In this document: positions 1-7,111 of the stretch, piece by piece
How positions within the stretch are numbered: the first letter of the stretch is position 1
Layout of the letters: every line of letters starts with the position of its first letter
Source: Lunasporangiospora selenospora
Lineage: Eukaryota > Mortierellomycota > Mortierellomycetes > Mortierellales > Mortierellaceae
Direction of reading: 5' to 3'
Length of the DNA: 11,491 nucleotides
Assembly: GCA_015680635.1 (NCBI GenBank)
Contig: JAABOA010000670.1
Location: 1 to 11,491 of the forward strand
Notes under the pieces: generated by a model
The model's database searches: none
Told to the model about the DNA's origin: nothing
Seen by the model: the letters and a program-made list of their open reading frames with translations, nothing else
Made by a program: the position numbers and the translations under genes

Positions 1-2
1 CC

Positions 3-155
3 GTCGGTCCCTCAAGTGGTAGCGGCTCCAGCAGCCCAACCCAGGGCAACCAGGGTACGACCGGTGCAGATGCCAGTGCCGCTGGTTCGGTCGGCCCAAC
101 AAGCACCTTTGTCTGCCTGGCAGCTCTTACTGCTGCATGGGCAGCTCTTTTCTAA
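3..155 (+). CDS. 3' end of a probable GPI-anchored or secreted cell-surface protein (5' partial)
   Basis: Only the last 50 codons lie in the window; the reading frame is open from position 3 to the TAA at 153-155. The translation is rich in Gly, Ser, Thr, Ala and Gln, then ends in a short hydrophobic stretch (TFVCLAALTAAWAALF) that runs straight into the stop codon. A small-residue spacer followed by a C-terminal hydrophobic tail with no charged residues after it is the usual layout of a fungal GPI-anchor attachment signal. The cleavage site would then fall among the Ala, Gly and Ser residues about 20 positions before the end. The family cannot be told because the catalytic or structural domain is outside the window. 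The frame was preferred over the longer overlapping frame starting at 16 because that frame reads through AT-rich and homopolymer sequence with no protein-like pattern. Confidence 0.6.
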   Translation, partial: VGPSSGSGSSSPTQGNQGTTGADASAAGSVGPTSTFVCLAALTAAWAALF

Positions 156-659
156 TCCAGAAAAGAACAAAGCTATCCCTCTCCCATCCTTATCTCCTTC
201 CATTTCTCCAAAAGACCATCTCCTTCTCTCTTCCAAAAATGAGCACCAGACAAGGATCCTCCTAGGACCCTCCCCCTTCCTCCTCCAAGGGCGTCCAAGG
301 AGTTGGACCGATAAAGAAAAAAAAAAGTGCATGCCAAAAACGCGCATCTCCCGTCCTTTCCCATAAACATCTATTTAGCATGCACACGCGACCGATATAG
401 TATTCTTTTTCTTTTGTCATTAGAGAGTAGCCTTCCATCTGCCTACTGTACCCAGCATCTTGCTTCCAAACTTCGCCTTAATCAACAAAGTTGCAAACAA
501 ATGTTCTTTCATTTCGCATGAAAAAAAAGGAGTTTCTTAATTTTTTTTGGTGCATGTGCGGTAGAGTCCTCTTAGCGCGTGACTTTTGCGTTATCCTACT
601 ATAGATTAGCCAACTTGGGAGGGATAAAGAAAAAAAGTAAAATCTTTCTCTATGGCTAA
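156..659. other. Intergenic region between convergent genes
   Basis: This 504-base stretch separates the end of the plus-strand surface-protein gene from the end of the minus-strand HAX1-like gene, so it should hold two 3' untranslated regions. It begins with a CT-rich tract (about 175-240), has several A or T homopolymers (315-326, 521-529, 541-548), and shows no convincing ORF, tRNA or repeat. I see no canonical AATAAA close to either stop codon. Confidence 0.5.
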
Positions 660-2169
660 TTAGTCATTGCGTTCCTGTCGATGGAGCCAAGACTTTGGAG
701 GCCAGCTCCTTGACTTGGATGACCCTTGGTCCTGTCGATGAGCCTCCTTCTCAGACGCAATTGCCTCCGCGACAACAGCAGCGACAGCATCGCGTTCTCG
801 GTCCATATCGCCTTCATGCAAGAGAGCATCCTCCTGCATTTGTCTCTGGGCCGCGATCCGGTCCTGTCGACGTTGATCCCATCGGTCTCTGAAGCCAAGG
901 GAATGTGAAGGACGCGAGCCGTTATTTTCTCGCGTGACAGTTTCCTCAACAGATCCATCTGGATATTGGATCCGGACTCGCGTCTCTGTTTCACCATTGA
1001 CCGAGTTCGCTGTCCTATGCTCGATCGTGCCATCAGGCCTTGTCACAGTTGTTTGGCTATATGACTGAGGCCAAGGGGGAAAAAAAGGGAAAAGCAAAGA
1101 GAGTAAAGAGTATTAGCATGAAGAATACCTTTGGTAATTGTCCATATTTAAACGCTAATGTCCCGGATTCTCAAGCGGATCAATATCCTAGACTTGCCTC
1201 AGATCGATTCCAGTGGTTACCTCGACGGGACCATCGGCTGGAATGACGCTCTTCTTCTTGGTCAGATGTACTTTGGCTGGTACCCGAGAAAAGGTGATGT
1301 TGACGGTCCAAATCTCTGTTCATGTTCTCGGGTGTTGAGGCATCTCCCTCAGAAGGATAGCCATGATCTCCACGGTGCTGCCACCAGTGGCGCGCGCCTT
1401 TTTCCCAGGTGGTACCAACCTGCTTCACCTTGTTCACCAACGAAGGCACAAGTCGCTTGGATGGTGATCCATCCTGACCCTGTTGATCGTCGTCCAACTC
1501 CACAACCCGTGCGCCTCCAATCACGTCGTATTCATCTTGATGTGAAGGCTGTTTCTGGCCTAGTCGACGGAAGAACGAGTCCTCATGCGTTGTAAACAGT
1601 AGCCAATCCAACAGTCCGGGGGCGACCGAGGCCGTGATAAACGTTTTGCCTTCATCGGCGGTTCCGGCCTTGCCCTGCGTGATTGTAAAGTCTTCTCCAT
1701 CTCTCACGGTCATGGTTCCTCCATCGACCAAATCCTTGACCTCGGATCGTGCAGAGCCTGCTGGTGTAACAGGGTCTTCCGCAGGGAGTTCCTCGATGGT
1801 GACCCGGTATCGCTTCTTGGGTCCATCGCTTCTAAGGCTCCAGGGAAAGTGATGAGCATAATGGTCATAGTTCTCTTTCACGAGAGGGTGCTGCTCCAAA
1901 TAGGCACGACTCTGTTTCTCAAACGCAGACACTTCGTGTGAAAGCATCTCTAGTCCTCCAAAGACAGTAGCCTGCATCGTTCCCAGGAGTGAGTTCACGG
2001 ACGAGTGCATCGCCTGAGCAGCTTGGTTGAGATCTCGTTCAAGCGTGTTTGGGTCCATGGTGACGGAAAATATCGACCGTCCACCTAAGGTGGGACCCTG
2101 GGGGTGAGACGGATGTTCGCTGTTCTGGACCCCTGAGTCGGGCTGGGGGTGGTTCTTGTCCGATGACAT
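660..2169 (-). CDS. Two-exon gene for an uncharacterised protein with a HAX1-like C-terminal motif
   Basis: Simplest model: exon 1 is 2169-1198, exon 2 is 1064-660, about 458 residues. Exon 1 encodes an N-terminal part with a Gln/Ser/Leu helix (around residues 40-85), a moderately conserved-looking centre containing RYRVTIEELPAEDPV, and an acidic linker. Exon 2 begins SYSQTTVTRPDGTIEHR and continues to ETRVRIQYPDGSVEETVTR, a doubled 'PDG-[IV]-E' pattern. As I recall it, this resembles the C-terminal motif of animal HAX1 (TKPDGIVEERR ... GRTETTV). The tail is highly charged and helical (about 70 residues, rich in Arg, Glu and Gln). HAX1 proteins are mitochondrial or ER anti-apoptotic scaffolds; a shared role here is only a guess. 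The start at 2169 gives the longest frame; a Met at 2058 is an alternative. The last roughly 40 codons of exon 1 (1199-1320) may be in the wrong frame (see findings), so the exon 1 end is uncertain. Confidence 0.5.
1065..1197 (-). other. Probable intron of the HAX1-like gene (GC-AG type in the simplest model)
   Basis: Read on the minus strand, the proposed donor is GAG|GCAAGTC at 1198/1197 and the acceptor is CCTCAG|TCATAT at 1065/1064, phase 0 on both sides, 133 nt. A branch-like TGCTAATAC and a long pyrimidine tract precede the acceptor. GCAAGT is the usual form of the rare GC donor. A conventional GT donor (GAG|GTAACC, intron 1065-1220) fits only if the preceding coding frame is the alternative one. 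A second acceptor, ATATAG, lies 8 nt further on. Confidence 0.5.
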
Positions 2170-2211
2170 GTCGATCGGGAACGTGAAGGATAAGTTTTTT
2201 TTTTTTTACTT

Positions 2212-2217
2212 TTTATT
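2212..2217 (-). terminator. AATAAA polyadenylation-like signal downstream of the Cys-rich gene
   Basis: The minus strand reads CAATAAAAAGTA here, about 120 nt beyond the stop of the Cys-rich gene (2337) and 43 nt before the ATG of the next gene at 2169. A T-run on the plus strand (2197-2208) sits next to it. The two tandem genes are therefore very tightly packed. Confidence 0.4.
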
Positions 2218-2336
2218 GATGTGAGATTCGATGAATGTGAGAGCAAAGTTGAAAAAGGAAAAAAAATGCGGTTCGACCGTTTTTGAGACCGACAAGGCCA
2301 GTCTTGGCACACTATTAAGGGCCCATAGCCACGCCT

Positions 2337-2951
2337 TCATGATTGACATTCCCGCTCGCGACGAATCGCTTGGACATCTTGCATCGCCCGACGGACCCTC
2401 TCGGTGGCCCTTTCTAATTGCTCAATCGCATCCTTCAGTGCCAACTCGTGTTCTTCGAGCCTTGCCTGCAGATCGTCTCTATCCGCTGCCTCGGGTGTGC
2501 CTTCATTGCAGGATGCAGCGCAGGATGCTACGCAGGACGCTTCACAGGACACTTCGCATGCAGTGTCTGTTTCGGGTGTCTCTGTCGGGGCAGGCCAGGC
2601 CTTAAATGGTTCATCATCCTTGAATAATGGTTCCTTTGACTGGAGCACTTTTTCTGCCATCTCACTAATTTTTGAACATGGCTTCCGCTTCACGGTCGTG
2701 TGTTGAGATCCCATGACATGGACAGCGAGGCTAGGGATGCATCCGCATTGGGAATCGCATGCACAGACATAGGCCATGTTGCGTTGCGGGTCTCGTCGAA
2801 CACAAAACACGACCCGCTTGATGCCGAATGTATAAGGTCGGTCCTCATGGTACCTCCGAACATGATCTCGTTCACCCTTGGCGAGGACTGTCCTGTCCTT
2901 GTTGAGGAGACCCTTCCGGCAGTAGCTGAAGCAGCAGCAGTCTTTGGGCAT
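2337..2951 (-). CDS. Small Cys-rich protein with zinc-finger-like clusters, C-x3-C repeat and coiled coil
   Basis: The protein has 204 residues and I recognise no named family. Visible parts in order: an N-terminal Cys cluster (Cys5, 6, 7 and 11) followed by His30 and His35 (H-x4-H); a second cluster, YVCACDSQCGC (Cys63, 65, 69, 71), followed by L-x2-His78-x5-His84. The spacing of both resembles divergent C2H2 zinc fingers. Next come a Lys/Glu/Pro linker and five Cys spaced exactly C-x3-C at 132, 136, 140, 144 and 148, encoded by 12-bp tandem repeats. A strongly charged heptad-like helix (about 155-200) looks like a coiled coil and suggests oligomerisation. No signal peptide or membrane segment is seen, so it is probably cytosolic or nuclear. 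The gene lies head to head with the metal ATPase, 477 bp apart. Metal binding or metal-responsive regulation is inference. An in-frame TAA lies six codons upstream of the ATG, next to a possible splice acceptor (CTGTAG), so an upstream exon is possible. Confidence 0.7.
   Translation of the reverse strand: MPKDCCCFSYCRKGLLNKDRTVLAKGERDHVRRYHEDRPYTFGIKRVVFCVRRDPQRNMAYVCACDSQCGCIPSLAVHVMGSQHTTVKRKPCSKISEMAEKVLQSKEPLFKDDEPFKAWPAPTETPETDTACEVSCEASCVASCAASCNEGTPEAADRDDLQARLEEHELALKDAIEQLERATERVRRAMQDVQAIRRERECQS
2508..2558 (-). repeat. 12-bp tandem repeat encoding a C-x3-C array
   Basis: Four and a quarter units of 12 bp (pattern TGC-GNN-GNN-TCC on the coding strand) encode CEVS, CEAS, CVAS, CAAS and a final C. 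The period is an exact multiple of three, so unit gain or loss changes the number of cysteines without breaking the frame. Confidence 0.85.
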
Positions 2952-3128
2952 TGGGTCTACTACAGCTTAGGATAGGAAAGGACTGAAAGAATATCCCAAG
3001 GTCCTATGGAAGAGGGGAGCAGGGGTTGGGTTGGGTGTTCACAATGCCTGTGCAATAAAGAAATATTTTTTAGTGAGCTCTGCACTGATGACGCCTTTGG
3101 GCTAGAGTGGCACAAAATGTTGTGTGCA

Positions 3129-3152
3129 TCATCAATCCGTCCCTTTTGATGA
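3129..3152. promoter_or_regulatory. Inverted repeat TCATCA-N12-TGATGA
   Basis: Perfect 6-bp arms (TCATCA at 3129-3134, TGATGA at 3147-3152) lie around a 12-bp spacer in the divergent promoter. It is the weakest of the three CATCA/TGATG pairs because of its long spacer. Confidence 0.3.
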
Positions 3153-3170
3153 CTTGAACGAGTGGGAAAG

Positions 3171-3189
3171 ACATCAGAATGGATGATGT
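3171..3189. promoter_or_regulatory. Inverted repeat ACATCA-N7-TGATGT
   Basis: Perfect 6-bp arms with a 7-bp spacer (3171-3176 and 3184-3189). It shares the CATCA/TGATG core and similar spacing with the larger palindrome at 3241-3269, so both could bind the same dimeric factor. Confidence 0.4.
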
Positions 3190-3240
3190 GGACGTCCCTG
3201 GAGCCAATGAGAAAAATGCCTCAACCACTGTATCATGTCG

Positions 3241-3269
3241 CACGCAGCATCACCTTGATGATGCTCGTG
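3241..3269. promoter_or_regulatory. 29-bp imperfect palindrome in the divergent promoter
   Basis: Left arm CACGCAGCATCA (3241-3252), spacer CCTTGA, right arm TGATGCTCGTG (3259-3269). The arms are fully complementary except for one extra C in the left arm. It is the longest inverted repeat I noticed in the window outside coding sequence and a candidate operator for one or both flanking genes. Confidence 0.45.
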
Positions 3270-3428
3270 CAAAAAGAAAAAAAGGCACAACCATGGTATG
3301 GGCGGCCGCATCAACTTTGGACATAGGACCGTGCTCATTGCCAAAGCAAGACTTAAAAAGCTCCAGCGCGTCTCTTTGTCAAGGTCAATGACCCACACAA
3401 TCCCCATTTTTACTCTCTTCATCTCAAA

Positions 3429-6400
3429 ATGAACATTGCGACATGTGCCAGTGCGAACATGGACGCGTCGAATGTAGAGCCTCCACCACCAAAAGACTCT
3501 ACTTGTCTCGCTTCCTGTTGTTCGACAGCCTGTGACCCGAGCGTGATCGAGGCCAAGGTAGTTGCTCCCAATTCTGCCAAATCAGCCTGCTGTTCTTTAG
3601 AATCGCCCAAGAAGCAATCGTGCTGTGGAAACGACGACCTCCAAGCTCCACGCGACATCGCCACCTCAACGGAAATGCCTATTTTTGGAGGACATAGTAT
3701 AGTATGATATTTAGAAGTTCTAGACCTGGAGCTAAGTTGCCAGACTCTAATTGAGGAATGCTAACACTCTTAATGCTCAAACTATTCTAGCTGACTGTCG
3801 AGTCTGAGATCAAGGCCACCGATGCTCACCCCATCGAGACGCTTCAGGCTAGTTGTTGCTCAACTCCAGCTCTAACCAAGGTGTCATTCTGTGGGAACGA
3901 CAATGCCTCGAAGGAATCGTGTGATGGGGTCTCTCAAACTGAGAAACCTCCAAGTAGAGGCGATGCCGTGGTATGTTCTTGGCTCTCTCTAAACTTGTGC
4001 GTCATGTTTTCATAAAAAAATAAAAAGGTTAACATCATTCGCTCTGAATATTCCAGTCCATGTCGGGTGCTTCCACTGCTAGACCAGTGAAGGAACTCCA
4101 GTCGGCCTGTTGCCCAAAACCGGGCACTTTCACTGATAATCTGGTCAAGGAACCCCAGTCGACCTGTTGCTCAAAACCAGGTACTTCCACCGATAATCTG
4201 GTCAAGGAGCTCCTATCCACCTGTTGCTCAAAACCGAGCACTTCCACTGATAAACCGGCCAAGGAACTCCAGTCGACTTGCCGCTTGACGTTGGATGCCT
4301 CCACTACTAGACCCGTCGAAGCACTCCAGTCGACTTGTTGCTCCACAGCACCAGTCAAGAAAACTCTGTGTTGCGGAAACAAGAATCCAAAAGAAGAAGA
4401 CATCATTCAAATTCTTGTAGACAACAGATCTGCTCGAGGCTGGAAAGATGCATGCTTTGAAGTCAAAGGCATGGTAAAGTTTACTACTTTTAGTATTAGC
4501 CATTTTCTCGATAAAATGAAAAAAGGACTACACACATCCTAACCGCATTTCCCCTTTTCTTCTTTCTCTCTGGTTATAGACATGTACAGGTTGTGAAAAC
4601 ACATTGAACGCTGCCCTGAGCTCGCATCCTTCCATAGGAAGTGCGAAATCCAACATGTTCCTCAACCGAGCTGAACTCTTGTATGACCCGACAACACTTT
4701 CCACCGACAGAATTATCGAGATCATTGTCGCTGCGGGGTTTTCTGCAACCCTTCAGCGTACAGCCTCCGGTAGTCGCGCTTGTTTCAACGTCACGCGTTC
4801 AACCAACGACTCCACCTCGGACCTTGAAAAAAGTCGTATCCATACTACGCTAGAGATAAAGGGTATCGTATCTATCGATGTCACCGCCCACTCGATCGGT
4901 CATCTTGTCGATGTGTCCTTTGACCCAGAGATTACTGGGGCCCGAGATATCGCCCGTGCGCTCCAATATCAAGGTTACATCGTAGAATTAGCCACTGACG
5001 ATCATGAAAGATCAACCAAGGGAATGTCCGAACTGGTTCGGATGCGTCATTTGCTGGTCATTGGGATCCTGCTCGTGGTTCCCATCGTATGCCTGGCATT
5101 TATTTTTCCAAACGCCGGAACTGCTGAAATAACCCCCGATCTGTCCATCCGCAACTTTGTTCTCTTTATCCTCGCCACGCCACTACAGCTCTATATCGGT
5201 GTTCCCATCTATCGGGGCGCTTGGAATGGCCTCGTCTTGTCTCGAGAACTCAATATGGACTCTCTTGTGATCTTAAGCACATCTTGTGCCTATTTCTATT
5301 CGACAATCGCCATGATTGTTGCTCTAGCCTCTTCAAAGTACTCGACTCCAGAGTTGTTTTTCGAGACCAGTGCCATTCTAATGACATTAATCATCCTGGG
5401 CCGGTACCTTCAAGCCATGGCCCGAGGTCGTGCTGCCGATGCACTCGGTCGACTCAAGAGTCTTCATAACCCGACTGCCAATCTAGTTGTGACAGACAAG
5501 CTCGGCAATGGGTCTATAGAGTGCATTGAAAGTGGCTATCTTCAACGTCGAGATATCATCAAGGTCCTCCCTTCAGATAGGATCCCTGCCGATGGGACCA
5601 TCCTGCGCGGGACCGCGGATGTGGACGAGTCCAACATGACGGGAGAATCTGTGCCTGTTAGCAAAGGAGTTTCTGACAACGTCATGGGAGGAAGCATTAA
5701 CATTAACGGTACCCTGCTCGTCCAAGTCACGCGTGTCCAAAGCGAAAGTAAACTGAGTGACATTACCAGACTAGTAGAACAAGCCCAGGCATCAAAGGCA
5801 CCCAGCCAAGCCTACGCTGACAAGATTGCCACCTGGTTCACACCCTTTGTGATCCTGCTTGGTGGTATCACTTATCTAATCTGGCTCATTCTCGGACTCC
5901 TTGATATTGCCGACACGAGCGAGTATCCATCAGGAGTATTGGCTCTGACATTTGCGATCGCTGTTCTCGTCGTCTCCTGCCCCTGTGCCATCGCTCTTGC
6001 GGTCCCAACGGTCATTGTCGTCGGTGCCGGTGTTGGGGCAAAGCATGGGATCCTGGTCAAGGACGGAGGTGTTTTTGAGGATGCTGCTGGGATAACTCAT
6101 GTTGTCTTTGACAAGACCGGAACCCTGACTCGGGCTGAATTCCAAGTTGTGGGCTGTCTCGAGCTAGAAAAGACTGGGGAGCAAGTGCAAAATGCGTACA
6201 ATGTGGCTGCTGCGGCGGCCTGCAACAGCGAACACCCGCTCTCTGTAGCTGTGGCATCTTATTGCAGAGAGAGACAATCGCGGTCCCTGGATCCCGAGGC
6301 TTCCACTGCACACCCCGGCTCTGGTCTATCTTGTGTGATTGACGGGACTGAGGTCCGTGTCGGCAAGATATCTTGGGTCCTAGAAAAGACCACCAAGCTT

Positions 6401-7084
6401 TCTTCAGATGCAACCGAGACATTTCTGGCCCATTCTCGACAATGTGGTTGGTCTATTGTAGCCATCTCCCAGGACCAAGTACCGTTATTACTTTTCGCAC
6501 TCGCAGACGGGCCTCGTCCAGAGGCTGCAGCTGTAGTGAGCCATCTCAAATCAAAAGGCGTTCAGGTTCATATCATTTCAGGAGACCATCAGGCTGCTGT
6601 TGAACATATCGGGCAGCAACTCTCGATTGAACCCTCCAATGCCATCGGAGACTGTACTCCCTCGGAAAAGCTGGATCACCTTGTGCGATTGCAAGCAGCG
6701 GGTCATCGTGTAGCATTCTGTGGGGATGGTACCAATGATGCGCCCGTTCTTACACAAGCCAATGTCGGTATAGCCATGGGAGCAGGCACTAGCAGCCAAG
6801 TGGCAATTGCCTCCGCCAAGGCGGTTCTTCTCACTAATGACCTGAGAGGAGTCATTATCACTTTGGATCTGGCGCGAAGTGTGATGACCAGGATTCGACT
6901 TAATTTTGCATGGGCGTTTCTTTATAACCTTTTAGTTATTCCACTGGCCGCCGGATGCTTTGTCCCCGTAATGGAGAATGCTCGGATCCCACCTACATTG
7001 GCAGGGTTGGGGGAACTGGTCAGTGTGATGCCTGTGTTGGTCATTGCGCTGCTTTTGAAGCGATATCGTTCCCCTTCAGTTTAG
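3429..7084 (+). CDS. Pca1/CrpA-type P1B heavy-metal (Cu/Cd) exporting ATPase with CC-repeat N-terminus
   Basis: Four exons (3429-3701, 3791-3970, 4057-4473, 4580-7084), all junctions phase 0, give 1124 residues, close to the usual length for Pca1/CrpA proteins. Residues 1-290 hold 25 Cys including nine CC pairs. One heavy-metal-associated domain follows with GMTCTGC (metal Cys292 and Cys295; the motif spans intron 3). A second such domain (about 357-428) has lost CxxC. Eight membrane segments follow (about 447-466, 481-499, 516-539, 549-566, 708-731, 742-768, 1063-1083, 1096-1117). Catalytic motifs: TGES 644-647, CPC 757-759, DKTGT with phosphorylated Asp801, the SEHPL His842, GDGTND 1005-1010 and Tyr1072-Asn1073 in TM7. 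TM8 reads GLGELVSVMP instead of the copper-ATPase MxxSS, which I recall as typical of fungal Pca1/CrpA pumps. Family knowledge suggests ATP-driven export of Cu(I) or Cd at the plasma membrane. Metal choice cannot be settled from sequence. Confidence 0.9.
3702..3790 (+). other. Intron 1 of the metal ATPase gene
   Basis: Donor ATA|GTATGA, branch site ATGCTAACAC and acceptor TATTCTAG|CTGACT; 89 nt, phase 0. The donor itself contains an in-frame TGA (3705-3707), so an unspliced transcript terminates at once. A GTATAG donor 5 nt upstream would be phase 1 and would break the frame. Confidence 0.8.
3971..4056 (+). other. Intron 2 of the metal ATPase gene
   Basis: Donor GTG|GTATGT (near-perfect fungal consensus) and acceptor ATATTCCAG|TCCATG; 86 nt, phase 0. 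It contains an AATAAA within an A-rich run at 4019-4024, a possible premature polyadenylation signal. Confidence 0.85.
4087..4347 (+). repeat. 57-bp tandem repeats encoding 19-residue CC modules
   Basis: Four full units (4087-4143, 4144-4200, 4201-4257, 4258-4314) and a partial fifth encode variants of V-K-E-L-Q-S-T-C-C-S-K-P-G-T-S-T-D-N-L. The first three are closest to each other. Unit 4 has Cys-Arg (TGC CGC) instead of Cys-Cys and ends in TTRP, like the TARP just before unit 1. Unit 5 runs into a terminal CCGN element. The period is a multiple of three, so unit number can vary in frame. Confidence 0.92.
4474..4579 (+). other. Intron 3 of the metal ATPase gene
   Basis: Donor GGCATG|GTAAAG, branch site TCCTAACCG, a pyrimidine tract and acceptor GGTTATAG|ACATGT; 106 nt, phase 0. 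Removal joins Gly-Met of exon 3 to Thr-Cys-Thr-Gly-Cys of exon 4, restoring the metal-binding GMTCxxC loop. That is strong evidence for this junction. Confidence 0.92.
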
Positions 7085-7111
7085 GACTTGTCTCGTACTT
7101 GGAAATACTTT

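Larger units (their letters stand above)
2952..3428. promoter_or_regulatory. Head-to-head intergenic region, probable shared promoter
   Basis: This 477-bp region separates the ATG of the minus-strand Cys-rich gene (2951) from the ATG of the plus-strand metal ATPase (3429). It contains at least three inverted pairs of CATCA and TGATG, two copies of TGATGAC (3086-3092, 3147-3153) and an 8-bp palindrome GGACGTCC (3190-3197) with a bZIP-type ACGT core. A pyrimidine-rich stretch (about 3400-3425) precedes the ATPase start, as is common at fungal transcription starts. I found no clear match to the yeast Ace1 or Mac1 copper sites. Short open frames on both strands here look like chance. Confidence 0.55.

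Noticed and set aside
16-366. 116-codon plus-strand open frame overlapping the surface-protein tail
   Set aside because: It overlaps the better-supported GPI-tail frame and then reads through AT-rich, homopolymer-bearing intergenic sequence with no domain pattern.
1158-1595. 145-codon plus-strand open frame antisense to the HAX1-like gene
   Set aside because: Its composition is low-complexity and lies opposite coding sequence; it has no recognisable motif and is a shadow of the minus-strand frame.
2231-2605. Plus-strand open frames (2231-2605, 2404-2706, 2418-2627) over the Cys-rich gene
   Set aside because: The minus-strand frame has Cys/His clusters, a coiled coil and codon-periodic repeats; the plus-strand Cys patterns are the complement of that 12-bp repeat.
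3241-3269. Copper-response elements of yeast Ace1 or Mac1 type in the divergent promoter
   Set aside because: Short GCTG or TGCTC matches exist (for example near 3332) but none fits the full consensus, so no named regulator is claimed.
3174-3422. Short open frames on both strands in the divergent promoter
   Set aside because: 70-82 codons, no family resemblance, mutually overlapping and located where a bidirectional promoter is expected.
4087-4347. CRISPR-like array
   Set aside because: The repeats are direct, contiguous and without unique spacers, lie inside a coding exon and diverge in codon-like fashion.
4035-4406. 123-codon minus-strand open frame with repeated EQQVDWSSLT units
   Set aside because: The repeats are the antisense image of the 57-bp CC repeats; the plus-strand frame splices precisely into the GMTCTGC motif.
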